Positions 25,972-33,590 are shown, counted from the first letter of the stretch. The stretch: 43,152 nt of DNA from CAYMTV01 sp964393525 (GCA_964393525.1 CAYMTV010000007.1:1-43152); one strand, 5' to 3'. The notes: generated by a model not told the origin, from the letters alone. Program-made: numbers and translations.

Positions 25972-26063
25972 TTAAAAGTTCAAAATTAAAAATTATTGTT
26001 ATTTTCTTCGAAAATTTTGAATTTTAAACTGTAACTTTGAACTTTGCACTTTAAACTTTTAAC
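25972..26063. repeat. AT-rich inverted repeat directly after the rho stop codon
   Basis: On the minus strand the element begins at the rho stop (AAGTAAGTTAAAAGTTTAAA) and ends with the complementary GAACTTTTAACT, with a loop containing TTTTCGAAGAAAAT. The first 30 or so bases are nearly the same as those that follow the rpsA stop. Confidence 0.7.
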
Positions 26064-27434
26064 TTACTTAACATCTTTTAAAGACATTAAGAACTCTTCA
26101 TTGTCTGAAGTTTTAGCCAGTCTTTCCAAAAAGATTTCTGTTCTCTCCTGATCACCTAATATCCCAAGCATTCTTCTCATAACAATAATCTGCCTGTAGA
26201 GTTCCTCGCTAAATAAAAGCTGCTCTTGCCTAGTGCCTGAAGCCTCAATATCAATTGCCGGAAATGTTCTTCTCTCAGCAAGCTGCCTGTCCAAATGAAG
26301 CTCCATGTTACCTGTACCCTTAAATTCCTCATATATAAGGTCGTCCATCCTGGAACCTGTATCTACCAAAGCAGTACCAATAATGGTTAAAGACCCGCCC
26401 TCTTCGCAGTTTCTGGCAGCACCAAAGAAGTGTTTTGGAGGGTAAAGGGCTACCGGATCAAAACCTCCGGATAAAGTCCTGCCTGAGGGAGGTACGGTTA
26501 AATTATAAGCCCTGCCCAACCTGGTGATGGAGTCAAGTAAGATTACAACATCATTACCATCTTCTACTAAGCGTTTTGCCCTTTCTAAGGCAATTTCTGC
26601 GGCCCGGCACTGGTTTTCTGCCGGTTCGTCAAAGTTTGAGGCAATCACATCCCCTTTAATGCTCCTTGAGATATCAGTTACTTCCTCAGGCCGCTCACCT
26701 ACCAAAACCGCCATCAAGATTGCGTCCGGGTGATTTTTGGCAATGCCTGAAGCAATATCTTTTAAAATCGTTGTCTTTCCCGCCTTAGGTGGAGATACAA
26801 CTAAACCTCTTTGACCAAACCCAATTGGGGCTATCAGATCTATCACTCTTTGGGAAAGCGGAGTCTTGCCGGTTTCAAGCTTTAAAAGCTTGTTTGGATA
26901 AATTGCCGTCAGATCCTCAAATTTAACTCTTTTAATCCTTTTTCCATCCTCTGAAACAAACTTATCAGCATCTTTACTGTTGACTTTTTCTACCTGAAGT
27001 AAACCATAATACCGCTCATTTTCCTTAGGCTGTCTGGCTCCACCTTCAACATAATCTCCTTCCCGAAGATTAAACCGTCTGATCTGACTTGCGCTAATAT
27101 AAACATCTTTCTCTGATGGAGTATATTTTGGCCTTAAAAACCCGTGTCCTTCGGGCATAATATCCAAATAACCTGCAACTTTTTCCGTAGGCACGTCCCT
27201 GGTTTGATAGCCTGCCTGCCCCGCAAACGGGGCCTGCCGCTCAGGCAGATCCCTGCCCGGACGCTGATATGAGTCTCTTTCATAACTATAGTCGCCGTTT
27301 TCCCTGGTCTCCTTGGGTGTCGCTTCTTGCGCCCTGATTGCATCCAAAGTGCCCGCAGAAGGCTCCCCGACTAAAGTCTCGGGGTCAATTCTTTGCGGTT
27401 CTGCTTTTGGTTTAAATGAACGGGTATTGGCCAT
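26064..27434 (-). CDS. rho: Transcription termination factor Rho
   Basis: 456 residues. RNA-binding cold-shock-like domain about 85-155 (GYLDIMPEGHGFLRPKY ... DVYISASQIRRFNLREGDYV), then the RecA-like motor: Walker A SPPKAGKTT (about 214-222), Walker B and neighbours in DVVILLDSITRLGRAYN (near 285-300), Q-loop region PPSGRTLSGGFDP, and the arginine-finger region SGTRQEQLLF. It is a hexameric RNA helicase that ends transcripts. The usual Rho_N helical domain is not seen; instead there are about 85 polar, low-complexity residues. Within these, residues about 62-75 are encoded by a GC-rich palindrome also found near 42.07 kb. A promoter lies at 27507-27535, giving a leader of about 70 nt. Confidence 0.97.
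   Translation of the reverse strand: MANTRSFKPKAEPQRIDPETLVGEPSAGTLDAIRAQEATPKETRENGDYSYERDSYQRPGRDLPERQAPFAGQAGYQTRDVPTEKVAGYLDIMPEGHGFLRPKYTPSEKDVYISASQIRRFNLREGDYVEGGARQPKENERYYGLLQVEKVNSKDADKFVSEDGKRIKRVKFEDLTAIYPNKLLKLETGKTPLSQRVIDLIAPIGFGQRGLVVSPPKAGKTTILKDIASGIAKNHPDAILMAVLVGERPEEVTDISRSIKGDVIASNFDEPAENQCRAAEIALERAKRLVEDGNDVVILLDSITRLGRAYNLTVPPSGRTLSGGFDPVALYPPKHFFGAARNCEEGGSLTIIGTALVDTGSRMDDLIYEEFKGTGNMELHLDRQLAERRTFPAIDIEASGTRQEQLLFSEELYRQIIVMRRMLGILGDQERTEIFLERLAKTSDNEEFLMSLKDVK
27211..27248. repeat. GC-rich palindromic element inside rho
   Basis: Outer arms CTGCCT/AGGCAG and inner arms GCCCCG/CGGGGC around CAAA. The inner 16-mer is identical, in the other orientation, to 42065-42080. 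It is read through in frame as part of Rho's N-terminal tail. Confidence 0.8.
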
Positions 27435-27506
27435 AGCAATTAGCGTATAGATATGAAATCAAATTTTTTAAAGGGAAAAATCGTTTAATGCTAACGAAGT
27501 AGCACT

Positions 27507-27535
27507 AGTAAATCATAAAGGATCTTAGCTGTCAA
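27507..27535 (-). promoter_or_regulatory. Promoter of rho
   Basis: On the minus strand TTGACA (27535-27530), 17-nt spacer, TTTACT (27512-27507) with an extended TG upstream. The leader contains a small hairpin (GCTA ... TAGC around CTTCGT) near 27489-27503, which could be a site for autoregulation. Confidence 0.65.
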
Positions 27536-27542
27536 GGGGAAG

Positions 27543-28664
27543 TTACCTCCCTAATTGTCTCTCTTCCCACAAATAATTTGCGCTTGCTTCCTGCTTTTTA
27601 GCACCAAATTTCCTTAATCTTAATCCTGCAGGAATTAAAGCACCCAAAGCAAGTGAAGCTAAAGGTAGACCTGTTTTTGGCAGTTCCTGGACTTTTTGAT
27701 TGTCTCCGGAAACTGTTACAACCTGGGGCGAAACATACTGGACTGGTTGAGTTTGAACAGGTTGAGGTGAAGCTACTGCGTAATAAATTGGTCTGTCAAC
27801 ATCTCTTACTACAGTTGTGGGCACTTCCCTGACTACTTCCCTGGTTCTGGTTTGGACAACCGGGTTTAATTTAGTCTGTTTAATAACTGTTGCCGGAGGA
27901 AGGTTTACAGTCATGGACTGGCTCTGGTTTTGAGTGTTTGTATTATCTATATTGATTCTATTATCCAGATCAATATCCACTCTGGCATTGGCGTTCGAAT
28001 CAGAGCTTGAGGACGCATTGGAGCGTGAACTGGAATTTGAATTGGAATCCGAGTTTGAATAATTCCTGTTTGTATTGTAGGTATTTGCGGGTGCAGAATA
28101 AACCGGTCCTGAGGGTGTACCTCCTGTGCTTGGCCTTGAATCAGTGTAGACTGGTCTTGAGTCAGTATAAACCGGTCTGGAAGGTGCAGCTTGCGATGGG
28201 CGTCTATCATCAGTGTAAACCGGCCCTGGTGCGCCGGGGATTGGTTCATATCCGATTTGACCCCCTCCATAACCATCTGAATAAATTGGCTCATAACCTG
28301 TTTGCCCGCCTCCATAACCATCAGGGTAGATTGGTTCGTAGCCAATCTGGCCTCCAGAGTATCCAGAGTTATCACTAAAATCAATGTTACTTGTAGATGG
28401 GTCTATCTGACCACCGCCATAAACATCTCCTGAGGCTATCTCTTCATAACCTGACTGACCACCTTGACTGTATACTCCTCCATCCCAAGCAGGAGGCTCG
28501 TCAATATACTCTTGTGCAGAAGCAGCTTCAGGGCCTCTTCTTACTAGATCGCCAGATATAACCTGGAATGATCCTAAAAGAAGAAGTAAAGCGGCTGAGC
28601 CTATTAAAAGGAGTTTCTTGAATTTTTGAATAAAGCTTTTAAAGATCTGCTTTGGAGTATTCAT
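27543..28664 (-). CDS. Sortase-type surface protein, LPKTG motif, Gly/Tyr repeats
   Basis: 373 residues. Signal/anchor about 18-36 (LLLIGSAALLLLLGSFQVIS); then repeats of the form GYGGGQIGYEPIYSD (about 85-140); a Ser/Asn-rich low-complexity linker (about 195-225); a beta region with TREVVREVPTTVVRDVDRPI; and near the end LPKTG, a hydrophobic helix and RLRKF, i.e. a cell-wall sorting signal. Unlike standard substrates it continues after the positive charges with a tail ending YLWEERQLGR. The paralogue at 29687-30655 has the same C-terminus. It lies 16 bases after the secreted-protein gene at 28681-29619, so both likely share a transcript. Confidence 0.8.
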   Translation of the reverse strand: MNTPKQIFKSFIQKFKKLLLIGSAALLLLLGSFQVISGDLVRRGPEAASAQEYIDEPPAWDGGVYSQGGQSGYEEIASGDVYGGGQIDPSTSNIDFSDNSGYSGGQIGYEPIYPDGYGGGQTGYEPIYSDGYGGGQIGYEPIPGAPGPVYTDDRRPSQAAPSRPVYTDSRPVYTDSRPSTGGTPSGPVYSAPANTYNTNRNYSNSDSNSNSSSRSNASSSSDSNANARVDIDLDNRINIDNTNTQNQSQSMTVNLPPATVIKQTKLNPVVQTRTREVVREVPTTVVRDVDRPIYYAVASPQPVQTQPVQYVSPQVVTVSGDNQKVQELPKTGLPLASLALGALIPAGLRLRKFGAKKQEASANYLWEERQLGR

Positions 28665-28680
28665 ATATCATATTTCAAAG

Positions 28681-29619
28681 TTATCTTATACAGCCTAATC
28701 TATCTCCCAACCATCCTGTAGGGGCAGTTATATCGTGTAGAAGTTTTCCTGCAGCGCTTGATACGTCTCCAAGAACTCTTAAGACAGGTCCTAAAACAGG
28801 AACAGGTGTGTGATAGATCTCAGAGGGAACATCCGGCATTGCCATAACTACTCCACAATGAGGCCATAAACCTTGCTCGCCTTCTCCTCCATCTCCACCA
28901 TTACCTGCTCCAGGTGTAGGAGTTGGGGAAGCTGTTGGGGAAGCTGTTGGTGTTGGTGAAGCGGTAGGAGTTGTGGTTGGTGTTGGTGTCGGTGAAGGTT
29001 CCAGCGAAGGAGCTGGCTCAGCTGAGGCTCTTTCTCGAATGATGACGGTTTGATTATTCTGGTTAATTATTTGTGTACGAGGTTCTGTCCTAGCTGGAAT
29101 AGATGTAGCTTCTGGCTTAGCTGTTGGGCGGAGCTCAGGTGTGCTTGTTGGTTGAGGGGTTGGCTCAGATTGCTTGGTAAGCTCATATAATGCTCTTTGT
29201 CCGCAGGGAGCATTTGTTTGTCTTTCGTATCCTACTACTCGTCTACCCTGAGGATCCTTGGCTATTGTGACTTTTCCTGCAAAAGCGGGTTTGCCTTGAT
29301 CCGGGCCCGATCCTGGAAATTGGTTATTTGCAACTACCTGCCAGTTTGAACTTACACCTTGACCGTTTTGGACTTCAACCGTACCAACAACTCTATTGGT
29401 TCTGGCATCTGCAACTTCAAGGGTATAAGGACCATCTTTTGGGGCACTAACAACTCTTAAACCTGTAACACAATTTGGTCTCTCTAAACTTGCGGCACCA
29501 ATAGGTCTAGGGGTTGGAGTAGCTTGAGGGGCTTGAGCAAAAGCAGGCAATTGCTCTCCTGCCAAAGCAGTAGCGAAAACAAAAGCGATTCTTAAACTGT
29601 GGTTAGCTCGTCTATCCAT
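28681..29619 (-). CDS. Secreted Pro/Thr-rich protein, 312 aa
   Basis: Signal peptide with likely cleavage after AFA (residues about 10-28). A globular N-terminal domain (about 45-150) with a pair of Cys (NCVTGLR and NAPCGQ) is followed by a long Pro/Thr/Ser linker (SPTPTPTTTPTASPTPTA) and a C-terminal part with two Cys (LWPHCGVVMA and the end DRLGCIR). No family recognised. Proline/threonine linkers of this type usually span a cell wall and may be glycosylated. A consensus promoter precedes it and the LPKTG protein gene follows. Confidence 0.7.
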   Translation of the reverse strand: MDRRANHSLRIAFVFATALAGEQLPAFAQAPQATPTPRPIGAASLERPNCVTGLRVVSAPKDGPYTLEVADARTNRVVGTVEVQNGQGVSSNWQVVANNQFPGSGPDQGKPAFAGKVTIAKDPQGRRVVGYERQTNAPCGQRALYELTKQSEPTPQPTSTPELRPTAKPEATSIPARTEPRTQIINQNNQTVIIRERASAEPAPSLEPSPTPTPTTTPTASPTPTASPTASPTPTPGAGNGGDGGEGEQGLWPHCGVVMAMPDVPSEIYHTPVPVLGPVLRVLGDVSSAAGKLLHDITAPTGWLGDRLGCIR

Positions 29620-29634
29620 ATTTTGTAATGTAGT

Positions 29635-29663
29635 ATTATACTATAAGTATATCCCTTTGTCAA
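29635..29663 (-). promoter_or_regulatory. Consensus promoter for the secreted Pro/Thr-rich protein
   Basis: On the minus strand TTGACA (29663-29658), 17-nt spacer, TATAAT (29640-29635), a perfect match in both boxes. Confidence 0.85.
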
Positions 29664-29686
29664 GTACTCTAGGATATATCTAAATA

Positions 29687-30655
29687 CTACCTGCTCAACT
29701 CTCTTTCTTCCCAAATGAAATTGGCATTTAGATTCTTCTCTGAAGCACCAAATTTTCTTAATCTTAATCCTGCAGGAATTAGCGCACCTAATACAAGTGA
29801 GGCCAAAGGCAAACCGGTTTTAGGAAGCTCTTTAACCGGAGTAGCACCTGATACTGTGACTACCTGAGGTACATATTGAACTACAGGTTGTGGTGCGCTC
29901 TGAACCGGAGTTTGATAATATATAGGCTTATCAATCTCTCTAATAATAGTTGTAGGTACTTCCCTGACAACTTCCCTGGTATGTCTTTGGACTACCGGGA
30001 CTTTTTTCTCAGTTGTAACAACTGTTGCTGGAGGCAGGTTTACAGTTAAAGATTGGGATTGAGTCTGATAATTTCTGTTGTTTAAGTCAATTCTGTTTGA
30101 TAAATCAACATCAGCGCGAGCATTTGCATTGGAACTTGAAGAAGAATCAGCATTAGCTGAAGAATCCGAACTTGAGTCGGCATTACTGTAGGAGTTGGAA
30201 TAGTTGTTGTTTGAGTTACTGTAGCGTGGGACCTCATACCTTGGGGATTCATATTTGGGAGGCGCAGCCTGAGGAACCGGTGTATAAACAGGTTGAGGTT
30301 TAGGAGTAGAAACAGGAGCAGACCCCTGGTTGAATGAGCCCTGATTGAATGAACCTTGATTATAGGATCCTTGATTGGGAGTTGACTGACTGGTTGAACC
30401 CTGATTTGTATTAGCAGTTGTTCCTCCATAAGCCAAATCATCTGTTCCAATATAGTAGTTTCCTAAGTATTCTCCACTGTCATCATAGTAAGCACAAGTC
30501 CCATCAAGACTATCCTCGCAGCTATCAGCAGCTGAAGCTGAATTAGGATCTTGTTTTAAAAGATCACCTGAAACAATTTGCCCTGTTAAAACCGTGGCGG
30601 TAAAGAGTGCAGCGCTAAGTAAAAGTATTCTTTTGAAGAATAAATTAAGTATCAT
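29687..30655 (-). CDS. Sortase-type surface protein, LPKTG motif (paralogue)
   Basis: 322 residues. N-terminal hydrophobic segment (about 8-28), then TG-Q-IVSGDLL, similar to the paralogue at 27543-28664. The middle has repeats GSYNQGSFNQGSFNQGS and a Ser/Asp/Asn-rich linker (about 150-185); then the shared block SLTVNLPPATVV and TREVVREVPTTIIREIDKPI. The end again has LPKTG, a hydrophobic stretch, RLRKF, and an extra tail ending FIWEERELSR. Divergence in the middle with a conserved C-terminus suggests a common anchoring mechanism and different exposed parts. It has its own perfect promoter. Confidence 0.8.
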   Translation of the reverse strand: MILNLFFKRILLLSAALFTATVLTGQIVSGDLLKQDPNSASAADSCEDSLDGTCAYYDDSGEYLGNYYIGTDDLAYGGTTANTNQGSTSQSTPNQGSYNQGSFNQGSFNQGSAPVSTPKPQPVYTPVPQAAPPKYESPRYEVPRYSNSNNNYSNSYSNADSSSDSSANADSSSSSNANARADVDLSNRIDLNNRNYQTQSQSLTVNLPPATVVTTEKKVPVVQRHTREVVREVPTTIIREIDKPIYYQTPVQSAPQPVVQYVPQVVTVSGATPVKELPKTGLPLASLVLGALIPAGLRLRKFGASEKNLNANFIWEERELSR

Positions 30656-30666
30656 GAATTTTTAGT

Positions 30667-30695
30667 ATTATACTATGGGTTCTAAATAATGTCAA
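30667..30695 (-). promoter_or_regulatory. Consensus promoter for the LPKTG paralogue
   Basis: On the minus strand TTGACA (30695-30690), 17-nt spacer, TATAAT (30672-30667). Confidence 0.85.
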
Positions 30696-30838
30696 GTTTA
30701 AGCTTTATGCATATATTATATAGGCCCTTCAAGTAATTGTTCATTCATAACAGGAAAATTTATAGGATAAGTTTAGTTTTTAAGTTGTGGATAACTGGTT
30801 ATTCTGGTGGAAAACTCCGGGAGAAAATATTACAGGTT

Positions 30839-31031
30839 ATTCCAAACTTGGAATTATGGGTTTTAAAAGACGGTCTCTATCGGGGACTAGTCCCTGCCCT
30901 AGACTAGTCTCCGGTAAAAACCGCCTCGAAGACTAAATTTAGCCTCAAAACCACCCCTTGACACAGGGTTAGAATTATGAAATGCTAAATACTAGAAATT
31001 ATGGTTTTTCCTGCTCTAAAATCATAATTTC
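30839..31031 (+). ncRNA. Candidate structured RNA in a 436-base stretch without a gene (30656-31091)
   Basis: Three hairpins follow one another: 30839-30854 (ATTCCAA/TTGGAAT), 30871-30923 (22-bp stem, 20 pairs including two G-U pairs, 9-nt loop) and 30995-31031 (14-bp stem with one G-U, 9-nt loop). The terminator at 31042-31093 ends them on the plus strand. The G-U pairs favour a plus-strand transcript. No matching promoter is obvious, and it fits none of tmRNA, RNase P, 6S or SRP RNA that I can recall. Confidence 0.35.
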
Positions 31032-31041
31032 GGTAATTAAT

Positions 31042-31093
31042 AAAAAAGGGCATTGCTATTCGAGTCCGTCTGCGGTAGTAATGCTCTTTTTTT
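31042..31093. terminator. Bidirectional intrinsic terminator
   Basis: Arms at 31042-31058 and 31076-31093 (GGGCATTGCTA against TAGTAATGCTC, with two non-Watson-Crick pairs), flanked by six A on the left and seven T on the right, so a U-tract follows the stem on either strand. On the minus strand it overlaps the stop of the 46-codon gene. Confidence 0.8.
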
Positions 31094-31232
31094 AACCCCT
31101 CACCATCACTATTAAACCCTGACCTACTTGAGATAAAACTTTTTTAACATCTGAGGAAGCTTTTTCCCTATCACTTACTTTTTTTATCTTTGCTCGCCCT
31201 CGAACGTCCTTTTTCAGGCTGAAGTTCAACAT
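31092..31232 (-). CDS. Small basic protein, 46 aa, leaderless
   Basis: Starts MLNFSLKKDVRGRAKIKK and ends VGQGLIVMVRG. It is Lys/Arg-rich at the N-terminus with a short helical middle (DREKASSDVKKVLSQ) and a hydrophobic end. I do not recognise the family. Three independent signals support it: a promoter whose -10 box ends 8 nt before the ATG, an intrinsic terminator starting at the stop codon, and codon-like sequence with no in-frame stop upstream of the terminator. A basic small protein of this size could bind RNA or DNA, but that is a guess. A GTG six codons earlier falls inside the -10 region and so is unlikely. Confidence 0.6.
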   Translation of the reverse strand: MLNFSLKKDVRGRAKIKKVSDREKASSDVKKVLSQVGQGLIVMVRG

Positions 31233-31240
31233 ATAAGGTG

Positions 31241-31269
31241 AAGTTAGCACAAACAAAACTATTTGTCAA
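31241..31269 (-). promoter_or_regulatory. Promoter of the 46-codon gene
   Basis: On the minus strand TTGACA (31269-31264), 17-nt spacer, extended -10 TGC-TAACTT (TAACTT at 31246-31241). The ATG begins 8 nt downstream, so a leaderless transcript is expected. Confidence 0.7.
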
Positions 31270-31424
31270 TATATTAGCGTCCTATAGCCAAATTTATTAC
31301 AAATTTCTTACGTCCTAGAGTATATAAAAGAGGCTACCTACTGTCGATTAGCTTGTTTTGAAGGTCTAATTACGATCTCTCTATTAATTATACACACCTA
31401 AAAATAATATGTGGATAATTTATG

Positions 31425-32420
31425 TTAGGCTGCTCTGGCAAATTGCTGAGCTGCTGCCACATGAGCTGAATTCCTTGGATCAAGGTGGGGGTTTACCGGA
31501 TTGGCAGCGGCAACAAATCTTGGTATATTTGCCCGGGGATCATTATAATGAATAATTTTCCAGGCGCTTCTAATTAAACTGTAAGGTACCCAATGGGGCT
31601 CTGCCACTTCTGCTCCCCAGGCTGTTACTGCAATCATCTTTCCATCTGTTGAAATATCATAAGCCACCCTTACCCAAGTGCCGGCTTCCTCAGGAGCATC
31701 AACCGCCAGTTTATTCCCTAACGAAAGTAGTTTACCAACATCATCCGCTTGATCCACCGGAAGAGCAACAGCCGGACGTCCTAAAGCAACCAGTGGCGCT
31801 ACCTTTTCAGCTTTCTTTCTATCACTTGGTCCTACTTCATCAAGTATTCCAATGGCAGCCAATGAAGGGCACTCTCCTGCGTCGGCTGTTTTCTGATAAG
31901 AAACATTCGCCATATGCCAGTTGGCTGCTTCCGGGCTAAAAGTTGCTAAAGCCGAAGCTAAAGTGGGTAAATGTGCATGTTTGGGGTCTAAGTTTGGGTA
32001 AGCTGGAAACCAGTGCATAGATGTCCAAGGACGAATTCCGGAAGCCTCGGCTATCTCGGCATCGTTATGGTTTAATGCACCAGCTAATACAAGACCTCCC
32101 GAAATCATTCCTATCTGCAATAACCCTCTTCTGCTTAATCTGGAATTTAATAATTTTGGGGACTCCAACTCCGCTATATCGACCCTCTCGTTAATAAATT
32201 TTCCGGAAAGCAGGAAAAATACTCTTCGGCCGTATCTTTCTGAAGGATTCATTCTTCCCGGCACTGAGGAGGCATCAAATGAAGGTAATATAACTCTGCT
32301 TCCTAATATCCCCAGACCTTGAGTCTGACTTTCAGGCATTTGATTTAAACGTCTTTGGTGGGTATAAGCTAAGCGATCAATTATCTCAGCTGATTGAAGT
32401 TCTGCTCGGGTAATTGACAT
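31425..32420 (-). CDS. Hypothetical protein with internal twin-arginine-like segment, 331 aa
   Basis: The N-terminal 90 residues are polar and helical. At about 96-101 lies SRRGLL followed by a hydrophobic run (QIGMISGGLVLAGAL) and then AEIAEAS, which looks just like a Tat signal with a cleavage site, but in the middle of the chain. The rest (about 130-331) is a compact domain with WTSMHWFPAYPNLDPKHAHL and WVPYSLIRSAWKIIHYND. No family recognised. A perfect promoter sits 11 nt upstream of the ATG. Confidence 0.7.
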   Translation of the reverse strand: MSITRAELQSAEIIDRLAYTHQRRLNQMPESQTQGLGILGSRVILPSFDASSVPGRMNPSERYGRRVFFLLSGKFINERVDIAELESPKLLNSRLSRRGLLQIGMISGGLVLAGALNHNDAEIAEASGIRPWTSMHWFPAYPNLDPKHAHLPTLASALATFSPEAANWHMANVSYQKTADAGECPSLAAIGILDEVGPSDRKKAEKVAPLVALGRPAVALPVDQADDVGKLLSLGNKLAVDAPEEAGTWVRVAYDISTDGKMIAVTAWGAEVAEPHWVPYSLIRSAWKIIHYNDPRANIPRFVAAANPVNPHLDPRNSAHVAAAQQFARAA

Positions 32421-32431
32421 ATTTACGAGGA

Positions 32432-32460
32432 ATTATAACGCTATAGGTCTTCTATGTCAA
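32432..32460 (-). promoter_or_regulatory. Consensus promoter for the 331-residue protein
   Basis: On the minus strand TTGACA (32460-32455), 17-nt spacer, TATAAT (32437-32432). The ATG is 11 nt past the -10 box. Confidence 0.85.
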
Positions 32461-32474
32461 ATGCTATGGGATAA

Positions 32475-33389
32475 TTAAGATTTAGAGGATTTTACAAAGA
32501 TCATCCGGCCGGCTGCAACCTGAATTACTCTTGAAACCTCTACTCTAACCTCATCACCTACTAAATTTGCTCCATCCTCAACGACAATCATAGTCCCATC
32601 CGGTAGATACCCTACTCCCTGCTTTGGGTCCTTGCCCAGGTGCACCACTTTAACCTTCATCTCCTCACCGGGGACAGCAATAGTTTTAACAGCATTTGCC
32701 AGATCATTGACATTTAAAACTGACACATTTGAAACCGATGCTACCCGGTTTAGATTAAAATCCGTAGTAATAATCTTACCATGCAAACCTTTAGCAAGTT
32801 TAATTATCTTATCATCCACAGTTCTAGCCGCAGGTTCCTTGTCCCAAACCTCCACTCTTGTTCCTTTAACCTTTTTTAAATCATCAATAATCTCAAATCC
32901 CCTTCTACCCCTGGACCTTTTTAGAAAGTCTGAGCTGTCAGAGACCTGCTGCAGCTCAGCCAAGACAAACGATGGCAAAAGCAGTGTTCCCGCAATAAAA
33001 CCGGTTTTGGCTATATCCAAAATCCTACCGTCGATAATCGCCGAGGTATCTAAAATTAAGGGCTGATTGACCGAAACACCGCCTATTGGAGCTGTCTGCG
33101 GGAAAGCCACAGCCATGGGATTTTGTCTGGGTAATCGCATCATCTGATCCATTACCTCGGTCGTGATTTTGGAGGTAAAGGTATTGATGCTGTGTATAGT
33201 CCAGTTAGTTAAAGCCCTAGCCAGATCCGGAAATACTGTATAACCAATCAGCCCAAACCAAAGTGTGATTATAATCCGGATGACGGTGCGATTAAACGGC
33301 GGGATATCCGGTATAACCTCGGAGAAGATAAAAGCAGTCAACGCAAAAACAATGGCCAAAACAGCCCGTAAAACGATTCTAACATTCAT
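32475..33389 (-). CDS. PIN-TRAM domain membrane protein (YacL-like)
   Basis: 304 residues. Two N-terminal TM helices (about 5-25 and 35-55), a PIN nuclease domain (about 110-235) and a C-terminal TRAM RNA-binding domain (about 240-300). PIN acidic residues are in place: Asp114 in LILDTSAIID, Glu145 in VLAELQQVS, Asp192/193 in TVDDKIIKLA and Asp210 in IITTDFNLNRVA. The family is predicted to be a membrane-tied RNase. Upstream, a 7-bp GAA-triloop hairpin (33395-33411) lies within 10 bases of the start codon and could hide the ribosome site (GAAGGGA). Confidence 0.92.
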   Translation of the reverse strand: MNVRIVLRAVLAIVFALTAFIFSEVIPDIPPFNRTVIRIIITLWFGLIGYTVFPDLARALTNWTIHSINTFTSKITTEVMDQMMRLPRQNPMAVAFPQTAPIGGVSVNQPLILDTSAIIDGRILDIAKTGFIAGTLLLPSFVLAELQQVSDSSDFLKRSRGRRGFEIIDDLKKVKGTRVEVWDKEPAARTVDDKIIKLAKGLHGKIITTDFNLNRVASVSNVSVLNVNDLANAVKTIAVPGEEMKVKVVHLGKDPKQGVGYLPDGTMIVVEDGANLVGDEVRVEVSRVIQVAAGRMIFVKSSKS

Positions 33390-33394
33390 AGGAT

Positions 33395-33411
33395 AAGTCC
33401 CTTCGGAACTT
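33395..33411 (-). promoter_or_regulatory. Mini-hairpin AAGTTCC-GAA-GGGACTT in front of the PIN-TRAM start
   Basis: Seven base pairs (one G-T) with a GAA triloop on the minus strand. It includes the only Shine-Dalgarno-like bases of the gene, so folding could limit translation. Confidence 0.5.
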
Positions 33412-33513
33412 GCGAGATTTTCGCTGCTATCTAAATCGTTGTTTTGATAGCGCTACAATCTCTAAAGTCCATGCTACACAGTCAGGTACGTTCCTGATGA
33501 CAAGGGGTAATAA

Positions 33514-33579
33514 ATCCAAGATAATTCCAAAAACCCTTGCTCAGCAAGACATATTCTTGCACAGAGGAAGGTCTTGGAT
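33514..33579 (-). promoter_or_regulatory. Nested hairpin in the PIN-TRAM upstream region
   Basis: Outer arms ATCCAAGA/TCTTGGAT (33514-33521, 33572-33579), inner arms GCAAGA/TCTTGC around a 5-nt loop (33544-33560). A second pair, ACCCTTG (33532-33538) with CAAGGGT (33580-33586), crosses the outer one, so the two folds exclude each other or form a pseudoknot. Confidence 0.45.
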
Positions 33580-33590
33580 CAAGGGTCACG

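Noticed and set aside
30856..30936. 26-codon open frame starting MGFKRRSLSG
   Set aside because: It runs across both arms of the 22-bp hairpin, has no ribosome site or promoter, and the RNA fold explains the sequence better.
30839..31093. tmRNA, RNase P RNA, 6S RNA or SRP RNA
   Set aside because: No tRNA-like end with tag frame, no RNase P core, no 6S-type bubble and no SRP tip motif could be found.
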